A DNA stretch of 32,271 nt, taken from positions 1 to 32,271 of IMG/VR virus record IMGVR_UViG_3300021961_000364. The stretch is one strand, 5' to 3'. Shown piece by piece: positions 15,142-24,011 of the stretch. The first letter of the stretch is position 1, and each line of letters starts with the position of its first letter. Below the pieces are notes generated by a model. That model searched no databases. It was not told the DNA's origin and saw nothing but the letters and a program-made list of their open reading frames with translations. The translations under genes and the position numbers were made by a program. The DNA is from a virus.

Positions 15142-17417
15142 TGACCAAGAAGGTATTCTCCCTTGATACGAAAGCCGGGATCCAGCGGGACGGAACGGTT
15201 TTTGATAAGGACTTCTATACGGATGGTCGCTGGGCTAGGTTCCAGCGTGGAAGGCCTCGCAAGATCGGCGGATATCGGCAGATTACAGACTCCCTTGCTG
15301 GCCCCTCTAGGGGCATTTTCGTTGTTCCCAAGAGCAACTTCAACAACATCTACAGCGGCTATTCGGATGGTTTGCAAGTTATCCCGGTCAACAACAACGG
15401 TGTTGGATCTGGGATTACTGACTTCACATTCTGCGGGGTTCTGCTAACGACCACTGGATTAGTTGGTGGCTCCGGGTATGTAGACGCGGTCTATACGGGT
15501 GTTCCCCTCTCGTATGTAGGGATGGGGATGGGCGCTGGCGCTACCGCGACGATTACGGTGAGCGGTGGTGCGGTAACTGCGCTGACGGTTACTGGTGGCG
15601 GTTACGGGTACACGCAGTTTGAGCAGTTAACTGCGAACAACTCGTATCTGGGTGGCAGCGGATCTGGGTTTTCTGTCTTGGTAGACACGACAGATTCGTG
15701 CTTTACGCCCTCGGATAACAACCTGTGGCAGTTTGATACGTTTACCGATTCCTCCGGGACCGGGAACAGTTATCTGCTGTCTCATCCGGCTCAGAGCCTG
15801 AATGACATTGACAATGAAGTGAACACGCCGGTCATGGCGTCCATCATTGGATCTAGTCATGCAAACCCGATCGGGGTGTTTACAGAGACAGGCTCGATCA
15901 CCACCGGATCACCGAATCTCACGCTGGCTGTTGCCAACTTCAACATTGGCGTCAATCAGCTAGTAACGGGTCCGGGAATCCCTGCAGGAACCCGGGTGCT
16001 GTCCGTTAACCTGACGGATGTCGTTCTTACCCAGAATGCGACCGATACGATTGCTTCCGCCCTGCTGACGTTTGACAACGAGGTGGAAGTATCCGGGGGA
16101 GTAGTAACCCTTCACCCGTATGTGTTCGTCTATGGGAATAACGGGTTAATCCGCAACTGCGCGTCAGGCAACTTTGATGACTGGGTGTCTGCAGACGCGA
16201 ATACGGTCAACGTAGCGACCGGAAAGATCGTCCAAGGCCTCCCTGTTCGGGGTGGCTCAAACTCGCCTTCTGGGCTGTTTTGGAGCCTTGACAGCCTGAT
16301 TCGGGTCTCGTTTGCGCCGACATCTCTGGGTGTCGCAGGAACGGGTAACTTTGCTGCGCCGATCTTCTGGCGGTACGACATCATCTCGTCCCAGTCCTCG
16401 ATCCTGTCTGCTCAGTCTGTTATTGAATATGACGGTATCTATTACTGGTGCGGAACCGATAGATTCCTTTTATACAACGGTGTTGTCAAAGAGATCCCCA
16501 ATCCGATGAACCAGAACTGGTTTTTCGACAACCTGAACTACTCGCAGCGCCAGAAGGTGTATGCGACCAAGGTTCCCCGGTTTGGTGAGATCTGGTGGTT
16601 CTACCCGAGGGGTAACTCGGAAGAATGCAACGACGCGGTGATCTACAACGTGCGGGAAGGCGTCTGGTACGACGTTGGAACGGCGCTAGGTGCTCGTAGG
16701 ACTGCAGGGTACTTCTCTCAGGTGTTTCGCTTCCCTGTGAATGCTGGGTGGGAGCCTAACTACATTGGCGGGGTGAATATGGTCACCATCACCGATGCAG
16801 GAACGGGCTATACCGACGGGACGTACTACTACGAAAACTTGACTGGCGGAACGGGATCTGGGGCCAAGGCCAACATTACGGTCGTGGGAGGGGTGGTGAT
16901 CTCCATCCAGATTACGGATCGAGGGTCTGGGTATACGGTCGGGGATACCTTGTCTGCGAGTCTTCCTGCGGGGGCAGACTTTGAGTTGACCGTAGACTCG
17001 ACCATGAAGTTTGTCTCGCTATGGCAGCACGAGGTTGGAACAGACGAGGTGCGATTCACGCAGAGTAACGCGATTGAGTCGTACATCGAGACCAACGACC
17101 TTGGCTGGGTTGCTGGCGGGCCGTCTCAGCAGTCTCCGATCGGTGAGAACCGGTGGCTGCATATCGAGCGGGTAGAGCCAGACTTCATCCAAAGTGAGCA
17201 GATGGAGTTGTATGTGGTTGGACGCCCGTATGCTCAGGAACAAGACAAGACAACCGGGCCGTATACGTTTGAACCCGGGACATCCAAGATTGATCTAAGG
17301 GAGCAGCGCAGGGAGTTGCGCCTGAGGTTTGTCTCTAACATCTCTGGTGGCAACTTCCAGATGGGCAGGGTGATCCTGAACGCAGACCTTGGGGATGTTC
17401 GTGGCTATTCAGGTTAA
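15141..17417 (+). CDS. Tail nozzle-like structural protein with inserted beta modules
   Basis: 758 residues. The N-terminal VFDKDFYTDGRWARFQRGRP, RKIGGYR motif and the C-terminal half (VIYNVREGVWYD, FVSLWQHEVGTDEV, RWLHIERVEPDFI, LRLRFVSNISGGNFQMGR) belong to a widespread short-tailed-phage protein comparable to nozzle/tail-tube proteins such as P22 gp10. It would form the tail tube below the adaptor. Inserted modules can be seen: residues ~110-178 and ~553-617 (GYTDGTYYYENLTGGTGSGA, RGSGYTVGDTLSA) and ~237-310 (TGSITTGSPNLTLAVANFNI, GPGIPAGTRVLSV). These are repeats common in decorated aquatic phage virion proteins. The nozzle assignment is an inference from family resemblance. Confidence 0.65.
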   Translation: MTKKVFSLDTKAGIQRDGTVFDKDFYTDGRWARFQRGRPRKIGGYRQITDSLAGPSRGIFVVPKSNFNNIYSGYSDGLQVIPVNNNGVGSGITDFTFCGVLLTTTGLVGGSGYVDAVYTGVPLSYVGMGMGAGATATITVSGGAVTALTVTGGGYGYTQFEQLTANNSYLGGSGSGFSVLVDTTDSCFTPSDNNLWQFDTFTDSSGTGNSYLLSHPAQSLNDIDNEVNTPVMASIIGSSHANPIGVFTETGSITTGSPNLTLAVANFNIGVNQLVTGPGIPAGTRVLSVNLTDVVLTQNATDTIASALLTFDNEVEVSGGVVTLHPYVFVYGNNGLIRNCASGNFDDWVSADANTVNVATGKIVQGLPVRGGSNSPSGLFWSLDSLIRVSFAPTSLGVAGTGNFAAPIFWRYDIISSQSSILSAQSVIEYDGIYYWCGTDRFLLYNGVVKEIPNPMNQNWFFDNLNYSQRQKVYATKVPRFGEIWWFYPRGNSEECNDAVIYNVREGVWYDVGTALGARRTAGYFSQVFRFPVNAGWEPNYIGGVNMVTITDAGTGYTDGTYYYENLTGGTGSGAKANITVVGGVVISIQITDRGSGYTVGDTLSASLPAGADFELTVDSTMKFVSLWQHEVGTDEVRFTQSNAIESYIETNDLGWVAGGPSQQSPIGENRWLHIERVEPDFIQSEQMELYVVGRPYAQEQDKTTGPYTFEPGTSKIDLREQRRELRLRFVSNISGGNFQMGRVILNADLGDVRGYSG

Positions 17418-17664
17418 TACCGACCCGCCGCTGGTTTATGACCCGAGGTACATGGACTTCGGGCACTGGGCTGCATTGATGTGTGAGCAGTACGCCGCGC
17501 AGAATGTTGCAATTCCCCTTGACCCGGATGACTGGCAATCATGGGCCTCAGGTCTGTTGGCGATTGATGTGTTTATCAATCAAGGGATCGCAAGCCCGTA
17601 TGCGTTTACCGACTGGCAAGAGTGGGCTGAATCGATGGTTAACGTGATGAATGGTGGCCGGTAA
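17395..17664 (+). CDS. Small conserved structural-region protein
   Basis: 89 residues from ATG 17395; a TTG two codons earlier is an alternative. It overlaps the end of the nozzle-like gene by 23 bases. The sequence has conserved-looking aromatic blocks: PLVYDPRYMDFGHWAALMCE, then DDWQSWASGLLAIDVFINQG, then FTDWQEWAESMVN. The repeated D-W-x-x-W-A pattern is typical of a small protein that sits at this place, after the nozzle gene, in related phages. The role is unknown, perhaps a minor virion or assembly factor. Its stop overlaps the next start (TAATG). Confidence 0.75.
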   Translation: MFVAIQVNTDPPLVYDPRYMDFGHWAALMCEQYAAQNVAIPLDPDDWQSWASGLLAIDVFINQGIASPYAFTDWQEWAESMVNVMNGGR

Positions 17665-20600
17665 TGGCAAAGAAGACGCGGAAAGTCCAAGGCCAAAAGG
17701 TTCGTCGATTTGCTGACGGCGGTGCCATTATTGGATGGGACGATAACGGCCCTATCTACGATTATTCGCAGGTTTCTAGCGTCAATAGCGGGCTTACCCC
17801 CGGAGATATTGGCTATGTAGCGTCCGCTCCAGTCTATCTTGGCGGCGACCCTACAGAACCAAGTAACTTTTACACGCCACCCCCGGCTGCAGCGCCAGCC
17901 CCTGTTGCACAGGTTGCTCCCCTGCCTACCAACATTACAACGCAAGAAGATGCCGTTGCCGCGTATACCGGGCTTCTTGGGTCGGGGTATTCTGACGCGG
18001 AGATCAGGGCAGCGGCAGATCAGATTTACGGCAAGCAGTCGGATGCAGATTGGGCATATCTGCAGTCTGTATCTCAGCCTACATCCGATGTAACTTATTC
18101 AAATCAAAATGTTGGACAAGCGCCCTCTTCTGTAACGCCAAACTACGAAGACATTGTTACTCAAGCCTATGAAGGCATTGGAAGGTCCGGAGAGGGTTCT
18201 GGTGTAAATCAGATAGACACATCTGGAAAAGAATATTGGATTGGTGAGCTTGCCTCCGGAAACATTTCTCCGGAAGACTTCAGCCAAACATTCAATCAAG
18301 CTGTTGAAAATTATATAGCTCAATACCCGAGTGATGCTTACTCTCAGGCGGTTGTTGATTATCGCAACGCCTTAGCTTCCGACTCTTCTGCAGATACATC
18401 TACCGTTAGTGCGTCTGGCGCAACTGCCGCAAATATTAATGCGTTAGAGCAAAACGCAAACCAGAATCTTGTTGTTTCTGCTCTAGGCGATTCAACGACA
18501 TGGGGCTACAACTCTGGCGCTCAAGTTAGCGTCAACATGGTTGATGCCGCCAGAGATCAGTTGTCCAAAGATCTGGGCTACGATGTTGAGTTTAATAACT
18601 ACGGAGTTAACTCAACGACTTTAGGTGATGCCATCAATGGCGGTACCTTTACAAACGCCTTAAACGACAACAGCAGCATCCTGTTGCTCAACTATGGCTT
18701 GAATGAGGCTTACCGTGGCGAAGACCCAAATGAATTCCAAAGGAATTTAGAGTACGCCGTACAAACCGCTCTTAGTAGCGGCAAAGATGTGATCTTGCAA
18801 ACGCCGAACTACACTGAAGCAATCAACAATGTTGATAGGTATGCTCAGATTGTTCGTGATATTGCAGAAAAGTTCAATATCACTTTAGACGACAAGTATT
18901 CGTATACAAGCCCTTTATACGACACTTATAACGCAAGCGATTTGGTTCACCCAACAGAAGACATCTATAAGATGCTTGGGACCAACCTTGCGGGCGTTAT
19001 TGAAAGACAAGTTGGCGCAGGTGGCGAAAGAAATGCTGAACAAGATGTTTACGAGACTCTTGTTTTAGGAGATCAAGACGCTACTTCCGATGATGTCGCG
19101 TATGACTATCGCGGCAAAGAATACGACAAGGACACCCTCCTCACCTTAGCCTCGCAAATCGCTCCAAACATTGGAAGCCTGCAGGGCGGCGTCTATGGGG
19201 AGCAGAACGCTTCTGTTGGGTTTGACTACGACGAAGCCAAACGCATTCTTGGGCAGGATCCAACCGCTCAAGAACAAGTCATCCTTGATATGGCTCGTAA
19301 CCTCATCGATCAGGGGGTTACGGATCTTAGCCAGTTAGAAGTTAAAGACATTACGGGTGACTACCGCACCCAACAAGTCTATGACGAGTTTGGTCAGCCT
19401 ACCGGTCAGTGGCAGGTAAATGTTCCGGACCCCAACAACCCGGAATACACCACGACAAGAATCCTGACGCCAGAAGAAATTGCGCAAATCACTTCGGAGC
19501 GCGTTCAAGATCTTGATTACGACGAGGTCAGATACACGGCAAACGACATCCTGTCTGGCAGGGGTCTTTATTCTGGCGACGATCTCCTGACGCAAGTAGA
19601 TGACCTTACGGCACCTCTGACGCTTGGTGTTGGCGCAACGTATACCGGACCGGGAAGTACGCAGTACCGGCTGATTGCCAACCCGACAACGGGTGCGCTG
19701 CAGTTCAACACGATTGCCGAGTCATCCAGCGACATGGGTGCCATTCAAGGGATTTTGACGGTCGCATCGTTCATCCCCGGGGTGAATGTGTTTGCGATGG
19801 GCGCTAATGCCGCCATTGCCGCAAGCCGAGGGGATGTCTTAGGAGCTTTGGCATCTGTTGCAGGCATAGGTGAATTTACGAATGTTGCTACGGCACTGCG
19901 CGTTGCCAGCGCGGTGGAACAAGGTAATGTGGGTGCGCTTGCCACCGCCATCATGAGCAACACTGATATTTCTGGGCAAGTCGGCTCAGTAATGTTGACC
20001 GACACGGTTTCTCTCTCAGACGCTGTCAATGCTGGCAGGGTCGTCATGGCCCTGAATGATGGCAATTACGCTGCCGCTGCCAATGCCGCCGGAAGCCTTG
20101 TTGATAGTCCAGACCTCAGGACTGCCGCTGCCGCCGCCCAAGTGGTTGCTGCTGCTGCATCAGGAAACCTTAATGCGATCGCCAGCGCGACGAAGATTCT
20201 TGCAGGCACAGCCAACGCAACACAAAATCTAAGCGATCCGAAGATTACGCAAGAAGTTGTTAGAAACGCCCAAGGTGATGTAGATCCGTATTCGGAAGAC
20301 TTTGGGTTCTCGGTTTATCAGTCAGCCAAGAATGCAGGGGCGACCGAAGAAGAGGCGCTTAATGCCTCTAACGTCATCACCGGGGCGAACAACCTAAGTT
20401 TGACATCGACATTTGAGGTTGATGGCAAGACGCTAGGTGACGACTTCTCCAATGCCCCAGTCGTAGATGGCGCTGAAGGAACGGCTGACGCGACCGCTTC
20501 TGCACAAACTTTTGGGGAGGCGTTTAGAGCCGCCAGACAAGAGCTTGGTCCGGGCAAGACCTTTACATGGAACGGTCAGCAATACAGTACCAACACGCGG

Positions 20601-23600
20601 GAAGAAGACCCGGCACTGGCTGCTGCATCGGACAAGGTTACCGGCGCTGCCGCGACTGGAGCACTGTCTGGTGGCATTGATATGCCCAGTGCGGATACAT
20701 CTGTCGATGCGGCAGTAAAGGAGATTGAAGGAGAGCCTCCAGCATCGGGTCCAGCCGCCGAGCTAGAGTACATCACAAGAACGAAGCAGAACATTATTGG
20801 AAAACTAACAGATCCATTAATGAATCCTGCGGAGTTGTCGGCAGCGGATATGTCGAAGCGCATTGAAGAATTTGCCAGTGCGACTCCGGAGAAACGAGAG
20901 GAATTGCTAAAGGGGCCATACGGGTCCACTTACAACGTCATTGACAACGCTCTTTACGCAGCATCATTGGTTCAAAAAGACTCCCCTGCGTATGAACCTA
21001 CGACCGGCGATACGATTACCAACCAACCAACCGTTGGGGATCTAATCAAGGAGCAATTTAGAAAATCTGGAGAAGCGTCCCTTAAATATTTGCAGGAAAA
21101 TCCAAAAGATCCTATGGTCGATACCATAGGGACTGCACTTGAAGGCAGCGGCAACCTTGTAAAAAATATATTTGGCGGCGGCGCTTTGATGCTGGATAAC
21201 AGGCCGCTGTCAGAAGCTTTTGTTGAACAAGGATCCGCTCTTGAGGAGCTTGGAAAGTCTATCGGGACGGGGCCAGAAAACACAAAAAATTATGAAGATA
21301 CTGTAGAGCTTATCAAGAAAGCCAAAGGGTCTGAAAAGCTCGAAGTTCTTGTACAAAGGGTTTTGGAAGGGAAAAGTGGATTAAGCCGCCAAGGAGAGGT
21401 AGAGCTTCGTCAAGAGCTTCCAGCCTTCTTCCTTGGAGGGTCTTCTATACGAGCGGCATTTCTTGCTTCAGGGATAATTGACTCAGCGGATACCGCTGGA
21501 AATGCGGCATTGGAAGAGTTTGATAATTCTATTAAGCAAAACATTCCTTATGAAGAATCTTTACGAAGATCAAGAATAGCCGGAGGGGTGGCAGGAGGAA
21601 CAGAGCTTGGTATTCAGTTAACTATTGGCAAGATAGCAGAAGCGGTTACAGACAAGCTTGGAAGTCTTCCGGCTAAAGCAATATCAAGGATTTTTGGGGA
21701 AGCTACTACAGAGCCTCTCCAAGAGGGAAGCGCTTCTGCTGCTGTTGACTACGCTGTTGGTCGTCCAGTGGACGTTAACAAAGCGCTTACGCAAATGGTA
21801 GTTGCTCTTGGAACTACTGGGAATGTATCAACAACAACGGCTGGCTTGTCCAGCACGTTAGATATCGCGCAAAAACAAGAGAGCGCAGTTACAAACATCA
21901 ATCAGACAGTTGCCGAGGCGGCTGGATCGACCGATGTCAATGCACTGGCAACAGCCATTGATGATGCTGTCAACATGGGCATGGAGGCAGGCCTAGACCA
22001 GAAGGCTGTCATCACGACCGCGTTGGGAACCGCAATAGTTAACGGTGCGGACATCAACAATGCGGTGGATTACGTTGTTGGCTCCTCTATCGCCCAAGAT
22101 CCTCTGACGGTTCGCACAGTTGCCTCTGATGTGATTTCGGCGGTCAATGCGGTCAACGGTGATGTTGATGCGGCCACGACTGCGTTGCAAACATCCTTAG
22201 AAAAGTCTGGGATCGAGCCGTCCACTGCAGCGGATATCGTTGCTGAAGCCAAAGCAACCGCAGACACAACATCGTTCTTCCCGGGAGAGACTGTCGGGGC
22301 AGATCAGGCGGTTGAGGGCACTACAACCATCAATCCCGAGACGGGTGAAAAGACGACCATCAGTGATACTGGAGGCGTTCAGACAACGAATGTCTCGGGT
22401 GGTGGCATAGATACAAAGACCGTCATTGACTCCAACACGGGGATCAGCACAAGAACCATTTCTGATGCTAATGCTGGAACGACAACGCAAGTTGTTAATG
22501 ACTCGAACGCTGGAACATCTACTCAGACGGTCACCGACAACAACACCGGTCAGGTTACAAAAACCGTTATCGATTCCAATACCGGAGTCACGACGGTCAC
22601 AGAAACCAATCCTACAAACAATCAGACTGTTACGACAGTTATTGACGCTAACTCTGGTATCACGACAGAGTCGTCTACTGATCCGACCACCGGAGCGAAG
22701 ACAGAGACCGTTACTGATCAGAATGCCGGAACTACGACGCAACTAGCTACTGATCCAACAACTGGCTCAACAGTTCAAACGACGATTGATTCCAATACAG
22801 GGATCAACAACCAAAGCTCTGTTACTGGAAACGTGACATCAGACACGACCACTAACACGAACAACAACACATCAACGAACGTCACCACAAACCCTGATAT
22901 CAACACGCAAGTCACGACGACAACGAACGCCAACACGAACGTCACGACTCAGGTCACGGTAGACAGCAACAACAATACTCAAACAACCCTTACGACCAAC
23001 AACAACGGTCAGGTGGTTACCGAATCGACGGTTAATAACAACAACAACACCGAGACGACGGTTCAAACGGATCCGACGACCAACACATCGACAACCGTTG
23101 TGGTTGACTTGAATACCAACACGGTTGTGGATTCGTGGACGGATACGAATGTTGAACCCAAGACGGTTGACCCTGTTACCCCGGTCACTGAGCCGACAAC
23201 AGAAACAAAGACCGAAACAAAGACAGAGACAAAGACAACCACCCCATCAAAGCTGCAGCTTCCGAAGACCGCAGCGCAGCCCTCTGGAATCCTTGGCGGT
23301 GTGGCTGGTAGTGCTGGAGAGATTGGACGACTTGCCCCACAGATGCTGAAGTCGTGGGTAACCGGTGAGAAGTACATTGACCCGCTGTCGCGGGTTCGTG
23401 AATCGCAAAAAGAAATGGAAAGAGATGCCATCATGCAGCAAATCGACCCACGTTTAGCCTCGATTCTTCAGAATCGGATGGGCGAACAAAAGCAGGATCT
23501 GTCCGGCCTAGGAACGATTGCTGGAGCGCTTTCTGGTTTGTTTAGCGGATCAGAAAAGCCGTCCAACGATTCGTACTATTCCTACGGGACAGAAGACTCG

Positions 23601-24011
23601 ATTGACGATATTCTGGCTTCGGCGGGCAGAAACTACGCCGAAGGCGGGTATGTCGAGCCGCTGATGGCCGAGGGTGGTATGACCCTCCCCCTACTGGCAA
23701 AACGCGGTGGATTGCCTAAAATGACGGGTGGCCGGGAAGATTTCCGCGATGGCAAGCATGTTGCCGGGGAAGGTGACGGGCAGTCCGACGATATTCCTGC
23801 CATGCTGGCGGATGGAGAGTTTGTATTCCCGGCGGATGTGGTTTCTGCCCTTGGGAACGGCTCTAGCAAGGCTGGGACGGATAAGCTGTACAAGATGATG
23901 CACGAAATCCGCGCCCGGGCGCGATCGACCGGAAACAAAGATTTACCCCCACCCGCTTTCAAATCTCCGCTGGACTACTTAAAATCTAAGCGGGTAAGGA
24001 GCAAAAAATGA
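17664..24011 (+). CDS. Giant virion (ejection-type) protein with SGNH esterase domain
   Basis: 2115 residues. In order: a basic start with RRFADGG; a Pro/Ala linker (~72-92); an SGNH-hydrolase domain (~270-455); a long mixed region; a hydrophobic, Ala/Gly-rich segment (~691-860) and another (~1247-1385) that could be membrane-active; Thr/Asn-rich 12-residue repeats (~1553-1860); and a conserved phage C-terminus (~1990-2115: GEGDGQSDDIPAMLADGEFV, DKLYKMMHEIRAR). SGNH blocks: Gly275-Asp276-Ser277, Gly314 with Asn316, Gly345 with Asn347, and Asp426-x2-His429. Such domains remove acyl groups from sugars. With its three followers it resembles the ejected internal proteins of podoviruses; a peptidoglycan or capsule O-acetylesterase acting during entry is the inference. 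No lysozyme or transglycosylase domain was seen. Confidence 0.85.
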   Translation: MAKKTRKVQGQKVRRFADGGAIIGWDDNGPIYDYSQVSSVNSGLTPGDIGYVASAPVYLGGDPTEPSNFYTPPPAAAPAPVAQVAPLPTNITTQEDAVAAYTGLLGSGYSDAEIRAAADQIYGKQSDADWAYLQSVSQPTSDVTYSNQNVGQAPSSVTPNYEDIVTQAYEGIGRSGEGSGVNQIDTSGKEYWIGELASGNISPEDFSQTFNQAVENYIAQYPSDAYSQAVVDYRNALASDSSADTSTVSASGATAANINALEQNANQNLVVSALGDSTTWGYNSGAQVSVNMVDAARDQLSKDLGYDVEFNNYGVNSTTLGDAINGGTFTNALNDNSSILLLNYGLNEAYRGEDPNEFQRNLEYAVQTALSSGKDVILQTPNYTEAINNVDRYAQIVRDIAEKFNITLDDKYSYTSPLYDTYNASDLVHPTEDIYKMLGTNLAGVIERQVGAGGERNAEQDVYETLVLGDQDATSDDVAYDYRGKEYDKDTLLTLASQIAPNIGSLQGGVYGEQNASVGFDYDEAKRILGQDPTAQEQVILDMARNLIDQGVTDLSQLEVKDITGDYRTQQVYDEFGQPTGQWQVNVPDPNNPEYTTTRILTPEEIAQITSERVQDLDYDEVRYTANDILSGRGLYSGDDLLTQVDDLTAPLTLGVGATYTGPGSTQYRLIANPTTGALQFNTIAESSSDMGAIQGILTVASFIPGVNVFAMGANAAIAASRGDVLGALASVAGIGEFTNVATALRVASAVEQGNVGALATAIMSNTDISGQVGSVMLTDTVSLSDAVNAGRVVMALNDGNYAAAANAAGSLVDSPDLRTAAAAAQVVAAAASGNLNAIASATKILAGTANATQNLSDPKITQEVVRNAQGDVDPYSEDFGFSVYQSAKNAGATEEEALNASNVITGANNLSLTSTFEVDGKTLGDDFSNAPVVDGAEGTADATASAQTFGEAFRAARQELGPGKTFTWNGQQYSTNTREEDPALAAASDKVTGAAATGALSGGIDMPSADTSVDAAVKEIEGEPPASGPAAELEYITRTKQNIIGKLTDPLMNPAELSAADMSKRIEEFASATPEKREELLKGPYGSTYNVIDNALYAASLVQKDSPAYEPTTGDTITNQPTVGDLIKEQFRKSGEASLKYLQENPKDPMVDTIGTALEGSGNLVKNIFGGGALMLDNRPLSEAFVEQGSALEELGKSIGTGPENTKNYEDTVELIKKAKGSEKLEVLVQRVLEGKSGLSRQGEVELRQELPAFFLGGSSIRAAFLASGIIDSADTAGNAALEEFDNSIKQNIPYEESLRRSRIAGGVAGGTELGIQLTIGKIAEAVTDKLGSLPAKAISRIFGEATTEPLQEGSASAAVDYAVGRPVDVNKALTQMVVALGTTGNVSTTTAGLSSTLDIAQKQESAVTNINQTVAEAAGSTDVNALATAIDDAVNMGMEAGLDQKAVITTALGTAIVNGADINNAVDYVVGSSIAQDPLTVRTVASDVISAVNAVNGDVDAATTALQTSLEKSGIEPSTAADIVAEAKATADTTSFFPGETVGADQAVEGTTTINPETGEKTTISDTGGVQTTNVSGGGIDTKTVIDSNTGISTRTISDANAGTTTQVVNDSNAGTSTQTVTDNNTGQVTKTVIDSNTGVTTVTETNPTNNQTVTTVIDANSGITTESSTDPTTGAKTETVTDQNAGTTTQLATDPTTGSTVQTTIDSNTGINNQSSVTGNVTSDTTTNTNNNTSTNVTTNPDINTQVTTTTNANTNVTTQVTVDSNNNTQTTLTTNNNGQVVTESTVNNNNNTETTVQTDPTTNTSTTVVVDLNTNTVVDSWTDTNVEPKTVDPVTPVTEPTTETKTETKTETKTTTPSKLQLPKTAAQPSGILGGVAGSAGEIGRLAPQMLKSWVTGEKYIDPLSRVRESQKEMERDAIMQQIDPRLASILQNRMGEQKQDLSGLGTIAGALSGLFSGSEKPSNDSYYSYGTEDSIDDILASAGRNYAEGGYVEPLMAEGGMTLPLLAKRGGLPKMTGGREDFRDGKHVAGEGDGQSDDIPAMLADGEFVFPADVVSALGNGSSKAGTDKLYKMMHEIRARARSTGNKDLPPPAFKSPLDYLKSKRVRSKK
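22413..23156 (+). repeat. 12-residue (36-base) repeat array within the giant protein
   Basis: Eleven consecutive 12-residue units occupy 22413-22808, with the consensus T-x-T-V-x-D-x-N-[TA]-G-x-[TS] (for example TKTVIDSNTGIS, TRTISDANAGTT, TQTVTDNNTGQV). After a 20-residue interruption, eight looser Asn-rich units of the same length follow at 22869-23156 (for example TQTTLTTNNNGQ, TETTVQTDPTTN). Strand-then-turn periodicity suggests a beta-roll or beta-solenoid stalk. It is coding, not a CRISPR. Confidence 0.88.

Noticed and set aside
22426-22746. 106-codon plus-strand frame within the repeat array
   Set aside because: It is a shifted reading of the 36-base repeats, giving an Arg/Leu/Pro-rich product.
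22413-22808. Regular 36-base periodicity, similar in spacing to a CRISPR array
   Set aside because: The period is exactly 12 codons in a long open frame, the repeats vary at silent positions and no spacers of independent sequence exist.
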